Source: Pedobacter sp. PAMC26386 (GTDB lineage Bacteria; Bacteroidota; Bacteroidia; Sphingobacteriales; Sphingobacteriaceae). Taken from it: DNA of 64,000 nucleotides. Below the pieces are notes generated by a model. It did no database searches and was not told the DNA's origin. It was given only the letters and a program-made list of their open reading frames with translations. Positions within the stretch are counted from its first letter, which is position 1; each line of letters starts with the position of its first letter. A program made the translations under genes and the position numbers. Below are positions 16,653 through 25,020 of this stretch, one piece after another. The DNA lies in the NCBI GenBank assembly GCA_014302835.1, contig CP060294.1, forward strand, positions 3,249,067 through 3,313,066. The letters run 5' to 3'.

Positions 16653-17584
16653 AACAGGACTTCCCTAAGCTTGGGATTAAGTTGCTGTGCAGACTGTTTG
16701 GCAAAACAAGACATGCTTATTATGATCATCAATGGAGGCTACAGGATGAAGGATTAAAAGATGAGATCGTTTTGCAGCATGTGATTGATATCCGCAAAAC
16801 GCAAAAAAGAATAGGTACTTTAAAACTACATTTTATGTTGCACAAGCCCTTAGAAAAACACGGTATCAAAATTGGCCGGGACTATCTCTTCGGACTGATG
16901 CGGGAACATAGCCTACATATCAGACAACGAAGAAGAAATGCGGTAACCACCAATTCAAGGCATTGGATACGTAAATACAATAATCTGATCAAAGAATTGA
17001 GCATCAATCATCCTGAACAGGTTTGGGTAAGCGATATTACTTATATACATCTTAAAAAACAATGGGGCTATCTCAGCCTGATCACAGATGCCTATTCTAA
17101 AAAAATCATGGGATGGGCCTTCAGGACAGATCTTTCGGCTCAGGGCTGCATAGATGCACTGGAAATGGCAATAAGCAATAGGAAGTACCCTCAAAAAGAC
17201 CTTATACATCATTCCGACAGAGGATCGCAATATTGCAGCAAAGGATATATAGATCTGCTGACAGATAGTAAGATAGCAGTTAGTATGACAGAAAAAGGAG
17301 ACCCATATGAGAACGCTATTGCAGAGCGCGTTAATGGGATCTTAAAAGCAGAGTTTGATCTCTATGGATCTAATGCTGGACTGAGAGAAACTAATGGAAG
17401 GATAAGGGAGAGTATTCAGACGTATAACCACAGTAGACCACATGCTAGTTGCGATTATCTAACACCCGAACAGGCTCATCTTAAACAAGGAGAGCTTAAA
17501 AAAAGATGGAAACCCAAAAAATACAAACTAAAAGAAAATACAACTTGTATAATTCAAACAGGAATTACAAATTTGCTTGTATAG
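16649..17584 (+). CDS. IS3 family transposase OrfB (DDE integrase core)
   Basis: 311 residues with an N-terminal HTH_21-like region (RIGTLKLHFML, IGRDYLFGLMREHSL) and an rve integrase core. The catalytic triad is complete: Asp in QVWVSDITYIH, Asp in LIHHSDRGSQYCS, and Glu in YENAIAERVNGILKAEF. It catalyses strand cleavage and joining of the element ends. It is likely made mainly as an OrfAB fusion through the A6G slip 24 bases before its ATG. It ends about 50 bases before the right end of the element. Confidence 0.94.
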   Translation: MKQDFPKLGIKLLCRLFGKTRHAYYDHQWRLQDEGLKDEIVLQHVIDIRKTQKRIGTLKLHFMLHKPLEKHGIKIGRDYLFGLMREHSLHIRQRRRNAVTTNSRHWIRKYNNLIKELSINHPEQVWVSDITYIHLKKQWGYLSLITDAYSKKIMGWAFRTDLSAQGCIDALEMAISNRKYPQKDLIHHSDRGSQYCSKGYIDLLTDSKIAVSMTEKGDPYENAIAERVNGILKAEFDLYGSNAGLRETNGRIRESIQTYNHSRPHASCDYLTPEQAHLKQGELKKRWKPKKYKLKENTTCIIQTGITNLLV

Positions 17585-17656
17585 TCAATTCAAAATTAAT
17601 TCAATAACCTGTATAGCTATACGAGGATAAGACATACAAAGGGTTTTGGCTCGGCT

Positions 17657-17700
17657 CTAGTCCACGTCTAGTCCACATCTAGTCCACGTTGAGTCCACCT
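17657..17700. repeat. Four 11-bp tandem repeats
   Basis: Units CTAGTCCACGT, CTAGTCCACAT, CTAGTCCACGT and TGAGTCCACCT follow each other directly. An inverted piece (ACGTGGACTC) comes 16 bases later, before the terminator. It is close to the IS right end but outside it. No gene lies here. Confidence 0.85.
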
Positions 17701-17787
17701 TTTCCTGTAAATACGTGGACTCACTATAGACTAGCTACGCAGCAGATATGCATTCATTCCGAACTAAACCTAAGCTCTAAACAAAGA

Positions 17788-17821
17788 AAACCGCTTTATA
17801 ACTTAATATAAAGCGGTTTTA
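17788..17821 (-). terminator. Terminator of proline dehydrogenase
   Basis: AAACCGCTTTATA pairs with TATAAAGCGGTTT; on the minus strand it follows the proline dehydrogenase stop by 17 bases and ends in a T-run. Confidence 0.85.
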
Positions 17822-17838
17822 CAATTATTTCCCAGGAA

Positions 17839-19026
17839 CTACCCGTTGTTTCTTCTCTGTTTTTCTCTCGCAATTAAATCCAGTTCTCTACTGGTCTGTC
17901 CTGCAACCGATGTATTCTCCTGAGCCCTTCTGAATAAATAAGGCATAACGGCCTTTACAGGTCCATAAGGAACATATTTAGCCACATTATACCCCGCATC
18001 AGATAAATTGAAACTCAAGTTATCACTCATTCCCAATAACTGAGCGAAATAAACATGAGGATGATTGTGATTAATGTTATTCTTATCAAGCAATTCTGCC
18101 AGAATCCTGCAACTTTCCTCATTATGAGTACCACAAACTACACCGATCTGTTCTACGTGATCTGCACAATAAGTAATTGCTTCATTATAATCTCTATCTG
18201 TCGTTTCTTTATCTGGTTGAATTGGTGAAGAATAACCTCTTTCGGCCGCTCTTTTACGTTCTTTTTCCATATAAGCACCGCGAACAACCTTAGCACCCAA
18301 AATAAAACCTGCTTCTTTAGCTACCAAATGATCAGCTTTTAAATGCGCCAGTTTATCATGGCGATACAATTGATAAGTGTTGTAAACAATCAGCTTTTCT
18401 TTATTAAACAGGATCATCATGTCTAAAGCCAAAGCATCAATTGTATCCTGAATCCAAGTCTCTTCTGCATCGATCATTACAGGTACGTTTTTCTCAAAAG
18501 CTGTTCTGCAAATACGTTCACAACGATGTTTTACTCTTTCAAACTCTTTTTGCTCTTCAGCTGAAAGTTCAGTTTTAGCATCCAGTTTTTCCAGTAAAGC
18601 AAAACGGCCAATACCAGTCACCTTAAAAACAGTAATCGGAACACGTTTATCTCCCGTAGCACGATCTATTGTTCTGATAATCTCTGCGCAGGTAAAATCA
18701 AATACATGCTCCTCCTCTTCTCCTTCAACAGAGTAGTCAAGAATTGTACCCACTTTACTTTCGCCCAGCTGCGTGATAGTTCGCTCACATTCAGCAATCG
18801 TTTCTCCACCGCAAAACTGCTTGAAGATTGTAGATTTGATAATCCCCTGAATCGGTAATCCGATGTTTAAAAATAAATTTGTTACAGGTGGCCCCACCTG
18901 AGTCAAAAAATTGCTACTCATTATCTTGAATAACCAGTAAGCGCTGTTTAGTTCTGATTTTGATTTATTACGGAAAGCTATCTCCGTATTGTCAAAATTT
19001 AGTTTTTTCCCTGGGGATACCTGCAT
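17839..19026 (-). CDS. Proline dehydrogenase
   Basis: A 395-residue flavoenzyme that oxidises L-proline to pyrroline-5-carboxylate, passing electrons to the quinone pool. It is the stand-alone PRODH barrel with no P5C dehydrogenase domain, as is usual in Bacteroidetes. Typical landmarks are VPVMIDAEETWIQDTID, LGAKVVRGAYMEKERKRAAE, VCGTHNEES and DAGYNVAKYVPYGPV with the YxRRxxE-like LFRRAQENTS near the end. I take the ATG at 19026 (MQVSPGKKL) over a TTG seven codons upstream. It is divergent from the S4-aroB operon. Confidence 0.93.
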   Translation of the reverse strand: MQVSPGKKLNFDNTEIAFRNKSKSELNSAYWLFKIMSSNFLTQVGPPVTNLFLNIGLPIQGIIKSTIFKQFCGGETIAECERTITQLGESKVGTILDYSVEGEEEEHVFDFTCAEIIRTIDRATGDKRVPITVFKVTGIGRFALLEKLDAKTELSAEEQKEFERVKHRCERICRTAFEKNVPVMIDAEETWIQDTIDALALDMMILFNKEKLIVYNTYQLYRHDKLAHLKADHLVAKEAGFILGAKVVRGAYMEKERKRAAERGYSSPIQPDKETTDRDYNEAITYCADHVEQIGVVCGTHNEESCRILAELLDKNNINHNHPHVYFAQLLGMSDNLSFNLSDAGYNVAKYVPYGPVKAVMPYLFRRAQENTSVAGQTSRELDLIAREKQRRNNG

Positions 19027-19121
19027 TTGGATTGATGTATTAGTCAAACGGACGCAAAAATATAAATTCCGGGCCTATCATTAGCAAAACCCTTTATAAA
19101 TAATTGTAAATTTGCAGTACA

Positions 19122-19328
19122 ATGATAGAATTTAAATTAGAAGGCGAATTTATTCCCCTTATTTCTTTGTTAAAAGCGACCGGACTTGTTCAAAGCGGTG
19201 GTGAAGCACAGACAGTAGTAGAAGATGGTCTGGTTAAGTATAATGGAAATGTAGATTACCGCAAACGACTGAAAGTCCGCGTAGGTGACCTTGTTGATTT
19301 TATGGGCAACCAAATTAAAATAGTATAA
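19122..19328 (+). CDS. S4 domain RNA-binding protein (YaaA/YlmH-like)
   Basis: A 68-residue single S4 domain: FIPLISLLKATGLVQSGGEA, then VEDGLVKYNGNVDYRKRLKV, then GDLVDFMG, the alpha-L RNA-binding fold. Stand-alone S4 proteins of this size bind structured RNA such as rRNA. Its stop codon overlaps the aroB ATG by one base (TAATG), so the two are translationally coupled. Confidence 0.9.
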   Translation: MIEFKLEGEFIPLISLLKATGLVQSGGEAQTVVEDGLVKYNGNVDYRKRLKVRVGDLVDFMGNQIKIV

Positions 19329-20395
19329 TGAATAAACTGGAAAGTGCTGGTCACAATATATATTTTGATACCAGGTTAGCACCATTAGTAGAAATCATCG
19401 AAAAAGGGAAATACAGCAATGTCTTTGTCTTCGCTGACAGAAATACAGCTGAACTCTGTTTACCCGTATTCAGAGAGATGCTTGATGATTTTAGCGGATT
19501 CGATCTGATTGAGACTGATCCTGGTGAAGAAAACAAAAACATTGATTTTTGTATCGGCATCTGGAAAACTTTACTTGATTTCGGTGCAGACCGCAAATGT
19601 CTCGTAATCAACTTAGGTGGTGGTGTGATTACGGATATGGGCGGTTTTGTAGCCTCTACGTATAAACGCGGGGTAGATTTCATCAATATCCCTACTACCT
19701 TATTATCACAGGTAGACGCTTCTGTAGGTGGAAAAACCGGTATTGACATCGATAATGTAAAAAACATGGTCGGTACTTTCAGTTTACCACAAGCAGTATT
19801 CATTGAAGCAGAATTTTTGAAGACTGTTCCAGCAAGAGAATTGCTTTCAGGATTTGCAGAAATGATTAAACATGGGCTCATTGTTGATCAGGAATACTAT
19901 CATCAGTTAAAAGCAGCGGACTATAAAAATATAACAACTGCCGCAATACACCGTTCGGTAGAGATCAAAAATGAGGTAGTAACCGCAGATCCGCAGGAAA
20001 AGGGTTTACGCAAAATCTTAAACTTTGGTCATACGATCGGTCATGCTGTTGAAAGCTATTCATTGAGTAAAGATAAAAAACCATTGACCCATGGAGAAGC
20101 AATCGCCATTGGAATGATTTGTGAGGCTTATCTTTCTCATAAAAACAGTACCCTTACTGCAGAAGAACTGGAAGAAATACGTCAGTATATCTCTAAAGTA
20201 TACCCTGCTTATAAAATTAAAGAAAAATCGTTCGCCCAACTTTCTGTACTCATGCAGAGCGATAAGAAAAATGAACACGGTAATGTGCTATTTTCATTAT
20301 TGCAAAGCATTGGAAAATGCACCTATAACTGTAGGGTTTCAGAAAGCGACATCGTCGAGAGTTTGGAATATTACAATTTAACTTATGCTAAATGA
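19328..20395 (+). CDS. aroB: 3-dehydroquinate synthase
   Basis: 355 residues, full length. AroB converts DAHP to 3-dehydroquinate, step two of the shikimate pathway, using NAD+ and a divalent metal. The NAD site and active-site blocks are plain: INLGGGVITDMGGFVASTYK, NIPTTLLSQVDASVGGKTGI, FAEMIKHGLI, LNFGHTIGHAVES (metal His) and THGEAIAIGM (second metal His). It is preceded by the S4 gene and overlaps the next gene by 11 bases. The remaining shikimate genes of the window start 1.2 kb downstream. Confidence 0.97.
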   Translation: MNKLESAGHNIYFDTRLAPLVEIIEKGKYSNVFVFADRNTAELCLPVFREMLDDFSGFDLIETDPGEENKNIDFCIGIWKTLLDFGADRKCLVINLGGGVITDMGGFVASTYKRGVDFINIPTTLLSQVDASVGGKTGIDIDNVKNMVGTFSLPQAVFIEAEFLKTVPARELLSGFAEMIKHGLIVDQEYYHQLKAADYKNITTAAIHRSVEIKNEVVTADPQEKGLRKILNFGHTIGHAVESYSLSKDKKPLTHGEAIAIGMICEAYLSHKNSTLTAEELEEIRQYISKVYPAYKIKEKSFAQLSVLMQSDKKNEHGNVLFSLLQSIGKCTYNCRVSESDIVESLEYYNLTYAK

Positions 20396-21308
20396 TCCTA
20401 GAAATATAACGCTTTCACTCCTGTTCGGCCTGTTGATTGTCATTTCTTTAGTAGAAATGTATATCAGTTACATGCACGACAGGAAGTTATATGCCAAAAG
20501 AGATACGTGGACAAACGTATATCTGATGGGGTTAGCTTTTTTAATCAACGTATCTACAAAAACAGCTACGTTCTTTTTACTGAATTACTGCTATCAGTTC
20601 CGGTTATTCGAAATCAAAAATATCTTCGTTTACTGGGTAGTTCTGGTTCTTGCACAAGACCTGTTGTACTGGATACTCCATACTTCAGGTCATTATATCA
20701 GGTTTTTCTGGGCGATGCATGTCACACATCATTCGTCACCTTTATTTAACCTGACTACAGGATTCCGTTCTACAGTTTTTGAACCGCTTTACCGCGTATT
20801 CTTCTATTTGCCGCTCGCCTTTATGGGTTTCAGTGCTATAGATATCCTTTTTGCCTACCTGGTTACACAGTTGTATGGTAACATGGTGCATACACAAGCA
20901 GTGGGAAAATTACATCCGGTCATAGAGTATTTCCTGGTGACGCCTTCTCATCATCGCGTACACCATGCCAGCAATATCCGTTATCTGGATAAAAATATGG
21001 GTATGGTCTTAATTATCTGGGACAGAATGTTTGGGACTTTCCAGGAAGAATTACCTGAAGATGAGATTGTATACGGACTGACGCATCAGCCAGAAGATAC
21101 TGGAGCACTGAATATTGTTTTTCATGAATTTAAAGCCATGTCAACAGATATGAAACGTGCACCTGGGTTCAAAAACAAACTCAGATATATGTTTAATCCT
21201 CCGGGATGGAGCCATGATGGAAGTACACAAATAGCTAAAGTTATGCAGAAAGAGCTAAAGGATGCTGAGCAACATGCCCATTCAACACTGTTAAGCCACA
21301 ATAAATAA
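20385..21308 (+). CDS. Sterol desaturase / fatty acid hydroxylase family protein
   Basis: A 307-residue integral membrane di-iron protein. Four or more hydrophobic segments surround the His clusters HTSGHYIRFFWAMHVTHHSS and TPSHHRVHHASN, which match the HxxxH, HxxHH and HxxHH boxes of the family. It probably hydroxylates or desaturates a lipid chain or carotenoid-like substrate at the inner membrane; the substrate is unknown. It overlaps aroB by 11 bases and ends the S4-aroB operon. No functional link to aromatic synthesis is evident. Confidence 0.9.
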   Translation: MLNDPRNITLSLLFGLLIVISLVEMYISYMHDRKLYAKRDTWTNVYLMGLAFLINVSTKTATFFLLNYCYQFRLFEIKNIFVYWVVLVLAQDLLYWILHTSGHYIRFFWAMHVTHHSSPLFNLTTGFRSTVFEPLYRVFFYLPLAFMGFSAIDILFAYLVTQLYGNMVHTQAVGKLHPVIEYFLVTPSHHRVHHASNIRYLDKNMGMVLIIWDRMFGTFQEELPEDEIVYGLTHQPEDTGALNIVFHEFKAMSTDMKRAPGFKNKLRYMFNPPGWSHDGSTQIAKVMQKELKDAEQHAHSTLLSHNK

Positions 21309-21324
21309 TTTTTTTTATATTAAA

Positions 21325-21355
21325 TTTGACAAATTAAATTTTGTTGCTACATTTG
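21325..21355 (+). promoter_or_regulatory. Bacteroidetes-type promoter for the leader/pheA operon
   Basis: TTTG at 21325-21328 and TACATTTG at 21348-21355 are separated by 19 bases, which fits the TTTG-N19-TAnnTTTG consensus of the Bacteroidetes primary sigma factor. Transcription would start near 21362, about 50 bases before the leader peptide. Confidence 0.75.
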
Positions 21356-21409
21356 AAAAAACAAATAACAAAATTATAGGAAGCTGTTCGCTCTTCCACC
21401 ATAGAAAAA

Positions 21410-21472
21410 ATGAGAAACATCACTACATATTGGTTTAGCTACTTTTACTACTTTAGTAAGAGCCGGGACTGA
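21410..21472 (+). CDS. Aromatic leader peptide of the pheA operon attenuator
   Basis: A 20-codon frame, ATG to TGA. Its centre reads YWFSYFYYF: four Tyr, three Phe and one Trp, so eight of 20 residues are aromatic. It is not a random open frame: it sits between a consensus promoter and a terminator, just before an aromatic amino acid operon, and its 3' end contains one arm of the alternative hairpin. It would act by ribosome stalling when charged tRNA-Phe or tRNA-Tyr is scarce. Confidence 0.85.
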   Translation: MRNITTYWFSYFYYFSKSRD

Positions 21473-21539
21473 TATGCAATCAAAAAAATCAACATAAATT
21501 GTATATGAAAAGTCCCGGCATCCTGCCGGGACTTTTTTT
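21461..21539 (+). promoter_or_regulatory. Transcription attenuator (antiterminator/terminator) before pheA
   Basis: Terminator: AGTCCCGGCA (21511-21520) pairs with TGCCGGGACT (21523-21532), then seven T. Antiterminator: GCCGGGACT at 21462-21470, the end of the leader peptide gene, is the exact complement of AGTCCCGGC at 21511-21519. A ribosome stalled at the Tyr/Phe codons leaves 21462-21470 free to pair and blocks the terminator. A ribosome reaching the TGA covers it and the terminator forms. Confidence 0.85.
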
Positions 21540-21574
21540 GTTTAAAGCAAAAATTAACGCAGGAAATTATTAAA

Positions 21575-22408
21575 ATGAAAAAAGTAACAAAAGTAGCTAT
21601 ACAGGGTATCAAAGCTTCCTTTCATGAAGAAGCTGCTTTCAAATTCTTTGGTAACGATATTCAAACTATTGAATGCAATTCCTTTAAACAGACATGTGAA
21701 GTGCTTGAAACCAAAGAAGTTAACTACGTAGTAATGGCAATTGAAAATTCTATTGCTGGTAGTCTTTTACCTAACTACACGCTGATCAGAGAATACAATT
21801 TTGCAGTTTGCGGAGAGGTTTACCTGCCTATACAATTGCATTTAATGGCCCTGCCGGGGGTGAAACTGGAAGATGTGAAATTTGTCACCTCTCACCCTAT
21901 TGCTATCCGTCAGTGCATCGATTTTTTTGACGAGTTTCCTCATCTTAAAGTGGTTGAAAGTGTTGATACCGCTGCCTGCGCAAAAAAAATAAGAGACGAA
22001 CAACTCACTGATACTGTTGCGATTGCCAACACACTTGCCGCAGAACTTTACGGCCTGAACATTATTGAGAGAAGAATTGAATCTAATAAAAAGAACTATA
22101 CCCGTTTCCTGATCCTTCAAAAAGAAAAAACTGAAGATTTGACAAATATCAACAAGGCCTCCATCTGTTTCCAGGTTAGTAACCATGTAGGCGCACTATC
22201 GAAAGTACTGAACATTTTTGCAGAGCAAAATGTGAACTTAAGTAAAATCCAGTCTATGCCTGTTTTAGGCAAAAGAAATGAGTACTATTTCTATGTTGAT
22301 ATGGAATGGTTAGAAAACGAAAAATATGACATTGCCATTCGTAAGGCACTGAAATACACCGTAAACTTTAACATTATGGGCGAATATCTAAAGAATGATA
22401 TTGTCTAG
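21575..22408 (+). CDS. pheA: Prephenate dehydratase
   Basis: 277 residues: a PDT domain (about 1-185) and an ACT regulatory domain (about 195-270). It converts prephenate to phenylpyruvate for phenylalanine synthesis. The N-terminal AIQGIKASFHEEAAFKFFG is a variant of the usual GPxGTFSxxAA, ENSIAGSLLPNYTLI is the PDT signature, and NKKNYTRFLIL carries the catalytic T-R-F. KASICFQVSNHVGALSKVL and NLSKIQSMPV are the ACT ligand motifs, so feedback inhibition by Phe is expected. It is the first structural gene after the attenuator, with AGGAAAT as ribosome binding site. Confidence 0.94.
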   Translation: MKKVTKVAIQGIKASFHEEAAFKFFGNDIQTIECNSFKQTCEVLETKEVNYVVMAIENSIAGSLLPNYTLIREYNFAVCGEVYLPIQLHLMALPGVKLEDVKFVTSHPIAIRQCIDFFDEFPHLKVVESVDTAACAKKIRDEQLTDTVAIANTLAAELYGLNIIERRIESNKKNYTRFLILQKEKTEDLTNINKASICFQVSNHVGALSKVLNIFAEQNVNLSKIQSMPVLGKRNEYYFYVDMEWLENEKYDIAIRKALKYTVNFNIMGEYLKNDIV

Positions 22409-22468
22409 TTAACAAGAAATTAATATAAAATATTTAACATATACCACACCTTAAAAATCCCCCTCATC

Positions 22469-23605
22469 ATGAAATTAAACTTAAACATTCAGCCATTAGA
22501 GAGCTGGATCAATGTAAAAAACGAGCCGTTAATCATCTCTGGACCATGTAGCGCAGAAACTGAAGATCAATTGTTATCTACAGCACATCTATTAGCTGCA
22601 ACTGGCAAAGTATCTGTTTTAAGAGCGGGAATCTGGAAACCACGTACCCGTCCGGGAGAATTCGAAGGAATTGGAAGTATTGGTTTAGAATGGTTGAAAA
22701 GAGCGAAAGCTGAAACCGGATTACCTACGGCAGTAGAAGTTGCAAATGCGAAACATGTTGAAGAAGCATTAGCTGCAGGTGTAGATATTTTATGGATCGG
22801 TGCAAGATCAACTGCAAACCCTTTCACTGTACAGGAAATTGCTGATGCTTTAAAAGGTGTTGACATTCCAGTATTAGTTAAAAACCCAGTAAATCCTGAT
22901 ATTTCTTTATGGATTGGTGCTTTAGAGCGTATCAACAATGCAGGAATCACTAAACTAGGTGCTATTCACCGTGGTTTCTCTTCATACGAAAAAAGCTCTT
23001 TCCGTAACGAACCGATGTGGGAACTTGCGATCCAGTTGAAAACTCTTTGTCCTGAATTACCGATTATTAACGATCCATCACATATCTGTGGAAACCGTGA
23101 ATTGATTCCATACATCTCACAAAAAGCACTGGACCTTGACATGCAGGGATTAATGATTGAGTCACATATTGACCCTTCAGTAGCATGGACTGACGCTAAA
23201 CAACAGGTTACTCCTGCTGCTTTAGAAGAATTGATTGCTAAATTAAGCTTACGTGATCCTGAATCTAAAAATGAAGACTTCACTGATAAATTAGCTGAAT
23301 TACGTAAACAGATTGATAAAATCGACGATATAATGCTTCAGAAATTAAGTGAGCGTATGGCTATCGTTGAAAAAATCGGTCAGTACAAAAGAGATAGTAA
23401 AGTAACCATCCTTCAGGTTAACCGTTGGGATGAGATTCTGAAAAAAGGAACTGCTTTTGCTAAAGCACTAAAATTAGACCTTAGTTTTACAGAGAAATTT
23501 TTAGAACTGGTTCATGGTGAATCAATCAGAAAACAAACTGAGATCATGAATGAAGGTAAAACTGAAGAAGAAATTGTTGAAGCTTCTGCAGCTGTAAAAT
23601 CTTAA
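22469..23605 (+). CDS. Bifunctional 3-deoxy-7-phosphoheptulonate synthase / chorismate mutase (type II)
   Basis: 378 residues. Residues 1-265 are a DAHP synthase barrel of the KDOPS-like type: PLIISGPCSAETEDQ, VLRAGIWKPRTRPGEFEG, VKNPVNPD, GAIHRGFS and PIINDPSHICGNR. Residues 275-360 are an AroQ chorismate mutase helix bundle: LRKQIDKIDDIMLQKLSERM and IGQYKR. The one protein performs the first step of the pathway and makes prephenate for PheA, and fused mutase domains often give feedback control. This fusion is characteristic of Bacteroidetes. It follows pheA by 60 bases. Confidence 0.95.
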   Translation: MKLNLNIQPLESWINVKNEPLIISGPCSAETEDQLLSTAHLLAATGKVSVLRAGIWKPRTRPGEFEGIGSIGLEWLKRAKAETGLPTAVEVANAKHVEEALAAGVDILWIGARSTANPFTVQEIADALKGVDIPVLVKNPVNPDISLWIGALERINNAGITKLGAIHRGFSSYEKSSFRNEPMWELAIQLKTLCPELPIINDPSHICGNRELIPYISQKALDLDMQGLMIESHIDPSVAWTDAKQQVTPAALEELIAKLSLRDPESKNEDFTDKLAELRKQIDKIDDIMLQKLSERMAIVEKIGQYKRDSKVTILQVNRWDEILKKGTAFAKALKLDLSFTEKFLELVHGESIRKQTEIMNEGKTEEEIVEASAAVKS

Positions 23606-23665
23606 TACATCAAATAGTACAAAGCCTGTATCAATCATGCAGGCTTTGCTATTGTAAATATATAT

Positions 23666-24937
23666 ATGCGCCCAATGAAAAAGAATGCAGTTGTTTCCTT
23701 TAGGGGACAAAAGGATATCCATGCAACCATTAACCTGACGGGTTCTAAAAGCGAGAGCAACAGGGCATTGATTATTGCTGCGATCAGTAAGGGCTTAGTT
23801 CAGGTAAAAAACCTCTCTGACGCCGCCGATACAGTAACCTTGAACCGGATTCTTACCGATTTAAATCAAACTAAAGAAGCAGAAAGAAGGACTGTAGATG
23901 TAGGTCACGCTGGTACTGCAATGCGCTTTTTGACTGCTTACCTATCTACCATTCCGCAGCAGTTTTTACTAACTGGTTCTTCCAGAATGCAGGAACGTCC
24001 GATTGGAATCTTAGTAGATGCTTTAAAAAGTCTGGGTGCGGATATTTCGTATGCTAAAAACGAAGGTTTCCCTCCCCTGTTAATCAATGGCGGACTAAAT
24101 AATGTACGTGCAGAGGTTTCTATCAAAGGAAATGTAAGCAGCCAGTACTTATCTGCCCTGCTGATTATAGCGCCAAAACTATTAGCTGGTCTTTCTCTGA
24201 ATATTGAAGGTGGACTAACTTCCAGACCATATGTAGAAATGACGCTGGCCTTATTAGCTGAAGCGGGAGTTTCACATAGCTGGAAAGGTGACAATATCTA
24301 TATAGGTCCGCAGCAATACCAGGCGGCAACATTGACCGTTGAACCAGACTGGAGTGCAGCTTCTTACTGGTATAGCATCGCTGCGCTGGCAGATCAGGCA
24401 GCTATTGAATTGCCTAATTTGAAAGAAGAAAGTCTACAAGGCGATAGTAAGATTCAGGAAATTATGGTTGCCCTTGGTGTAAATACACAAAGGACAGCAG
24501 ATGGAATAGCAATCTCAGCCCATCAGAATGAACTTAAACCTAAAGAAGTTCTAAACTTAAAAGACTGCCCTGACCTGGCGCAAACGATTATTGTCTGTGC
24601 TGCTGCAAAGGGATTAAACCTTGCTTTTACTGGCTTGGAAACACTTAAAATCAAGGAAACCAACAGAATTCTGGCTTTACAGAATGAACTGGCTAAGATT
24701 GGCGTAACTTTAAATGAAGACAATGAGGTCTATACCTTAAACTGTGAAGGATTGAATTTCCCCGAAAAGGTAACTTTTGCGACTTATGATGACCACAGAA
24801 TGGCAATGGCCTTTGCGCCATTAAGCCTGCTCATTAAAGAAGTAGAGATTGAAGATTTTCAAGTGGTAGAAAAGTCATACCCTGACTTCTGGAAACATTT
24901 GGAAAAAGCAGGTTTCACAGTTCAGGAATTAGCCTGA
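23666..24937 (+). CDS. aroA: 3-phosphoshikimate 1-carboxyvinyltransferase (EPSP synthase)
   Basis: 423 residues, the usual length. It joins PEP to shikimate-3-phosphate. Key motifs are LTGSKSESNRALIIAA (shikimate-3-phosphate site), DVGHAGTAMRFLTAYL (the PEP-loop motif, usually GNAGTAMRP), QERPIGILVDAL, KGNVSSQYLSALL, DWSAASYWYSIAAL and the C-terminal KETNRILAL and TYDDHRMAMAFA. The GHAGTAMRF variant departs from the GNAGTAxRP of glyphosate-sensitive class I enzymes. An ATG three codons in (MKKNAV) is an alternative start. It is the third gene of the attenuated operon. Confidence 0.95.
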   Translation: MRPMKKNAVVSFRGQKDIHATINLTGSKSESNRALIIAAISKGLVQVKNLSDAADTVTLNRILTDLNQTKEAERRTVDVGHAGTAMRFLTAYLSTIPQQFLLTGSSRMQERPIGILVDALKSLGADISYAKNEGFPPLLINGGLNNVRAEVSIKGNVSSQYLSALLIIAPKLLAGLSLNIEGGLTSRPYVEMTLALLAEAGVSHSWKGDNIYIGPQQYQAATLTVEPDWSAASYWYSIAALADQAAIELPNLKEESLQGDSKIQEIMVALGVNTQRTADGIAISAHQNELKPKEVLNLKDCPDLAQTIIVCAAAKGLNLAFTGLETLKIKETNRILALQNELAKIGVTLNEDNEVYTLNCEGLNFPEKVTFATYDDHRMAMAFAPLSLLIKEVEIEDFQVVEKSYPDFWKHLEKAGFTVQELA

Positions 24938-24942
24938 TATTT

Positions 24943-24983
24943 AGCGTCTGTTTAAATTTATTATATAAATTTAAACAGACGCT
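24943..24983 (+). other. Perfect 18-bp intercistronic hairpin between aroA and aroC
   Basis: AGCGTCTGTTTAAATTTA (24943-24960) and its exact complement (24966-24983) flank a 5-base loop. There is no T-run after it, so it is not a plain terminator. It may stabilise or process the message between aroA and aroC. Confidence 0.8.
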
Positions 24984-25020
24984 GTAGAATAATATACATT
25001 AATATCTTTAAATCAAAAAC

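Larger units (their letters stand above)
16072..17634 (+). mobile_element. IS3-family insertion sequence
   Basis: About 1563 bases with orfA, orfB and imperfect 26-bp terminal inverted repeats that match at 18 positions. The left end starts TGTCGATTCCT, the complement of the right end starts TGTCTTATCCT, and both contain AGCTATACA. TG/CA tips fit IS3. Flanks are TAT and TAC, so a clean 3-bp target duplication is not seen. Both transposase frames are intact, so the element could be active. Confidence 0.8.

Noticed and set aside
17657..17700. Possible CRISPR array
   Set aside because: Units are 11 bp, directly adjacent with no spacers, and there are no cas genes.
19351..19881. 176-codon open frame antisense to aroB
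   Set aside because: It lies fully inside aroB, whose motifs are conserved along the whole length; composition is that of a shadow frame.
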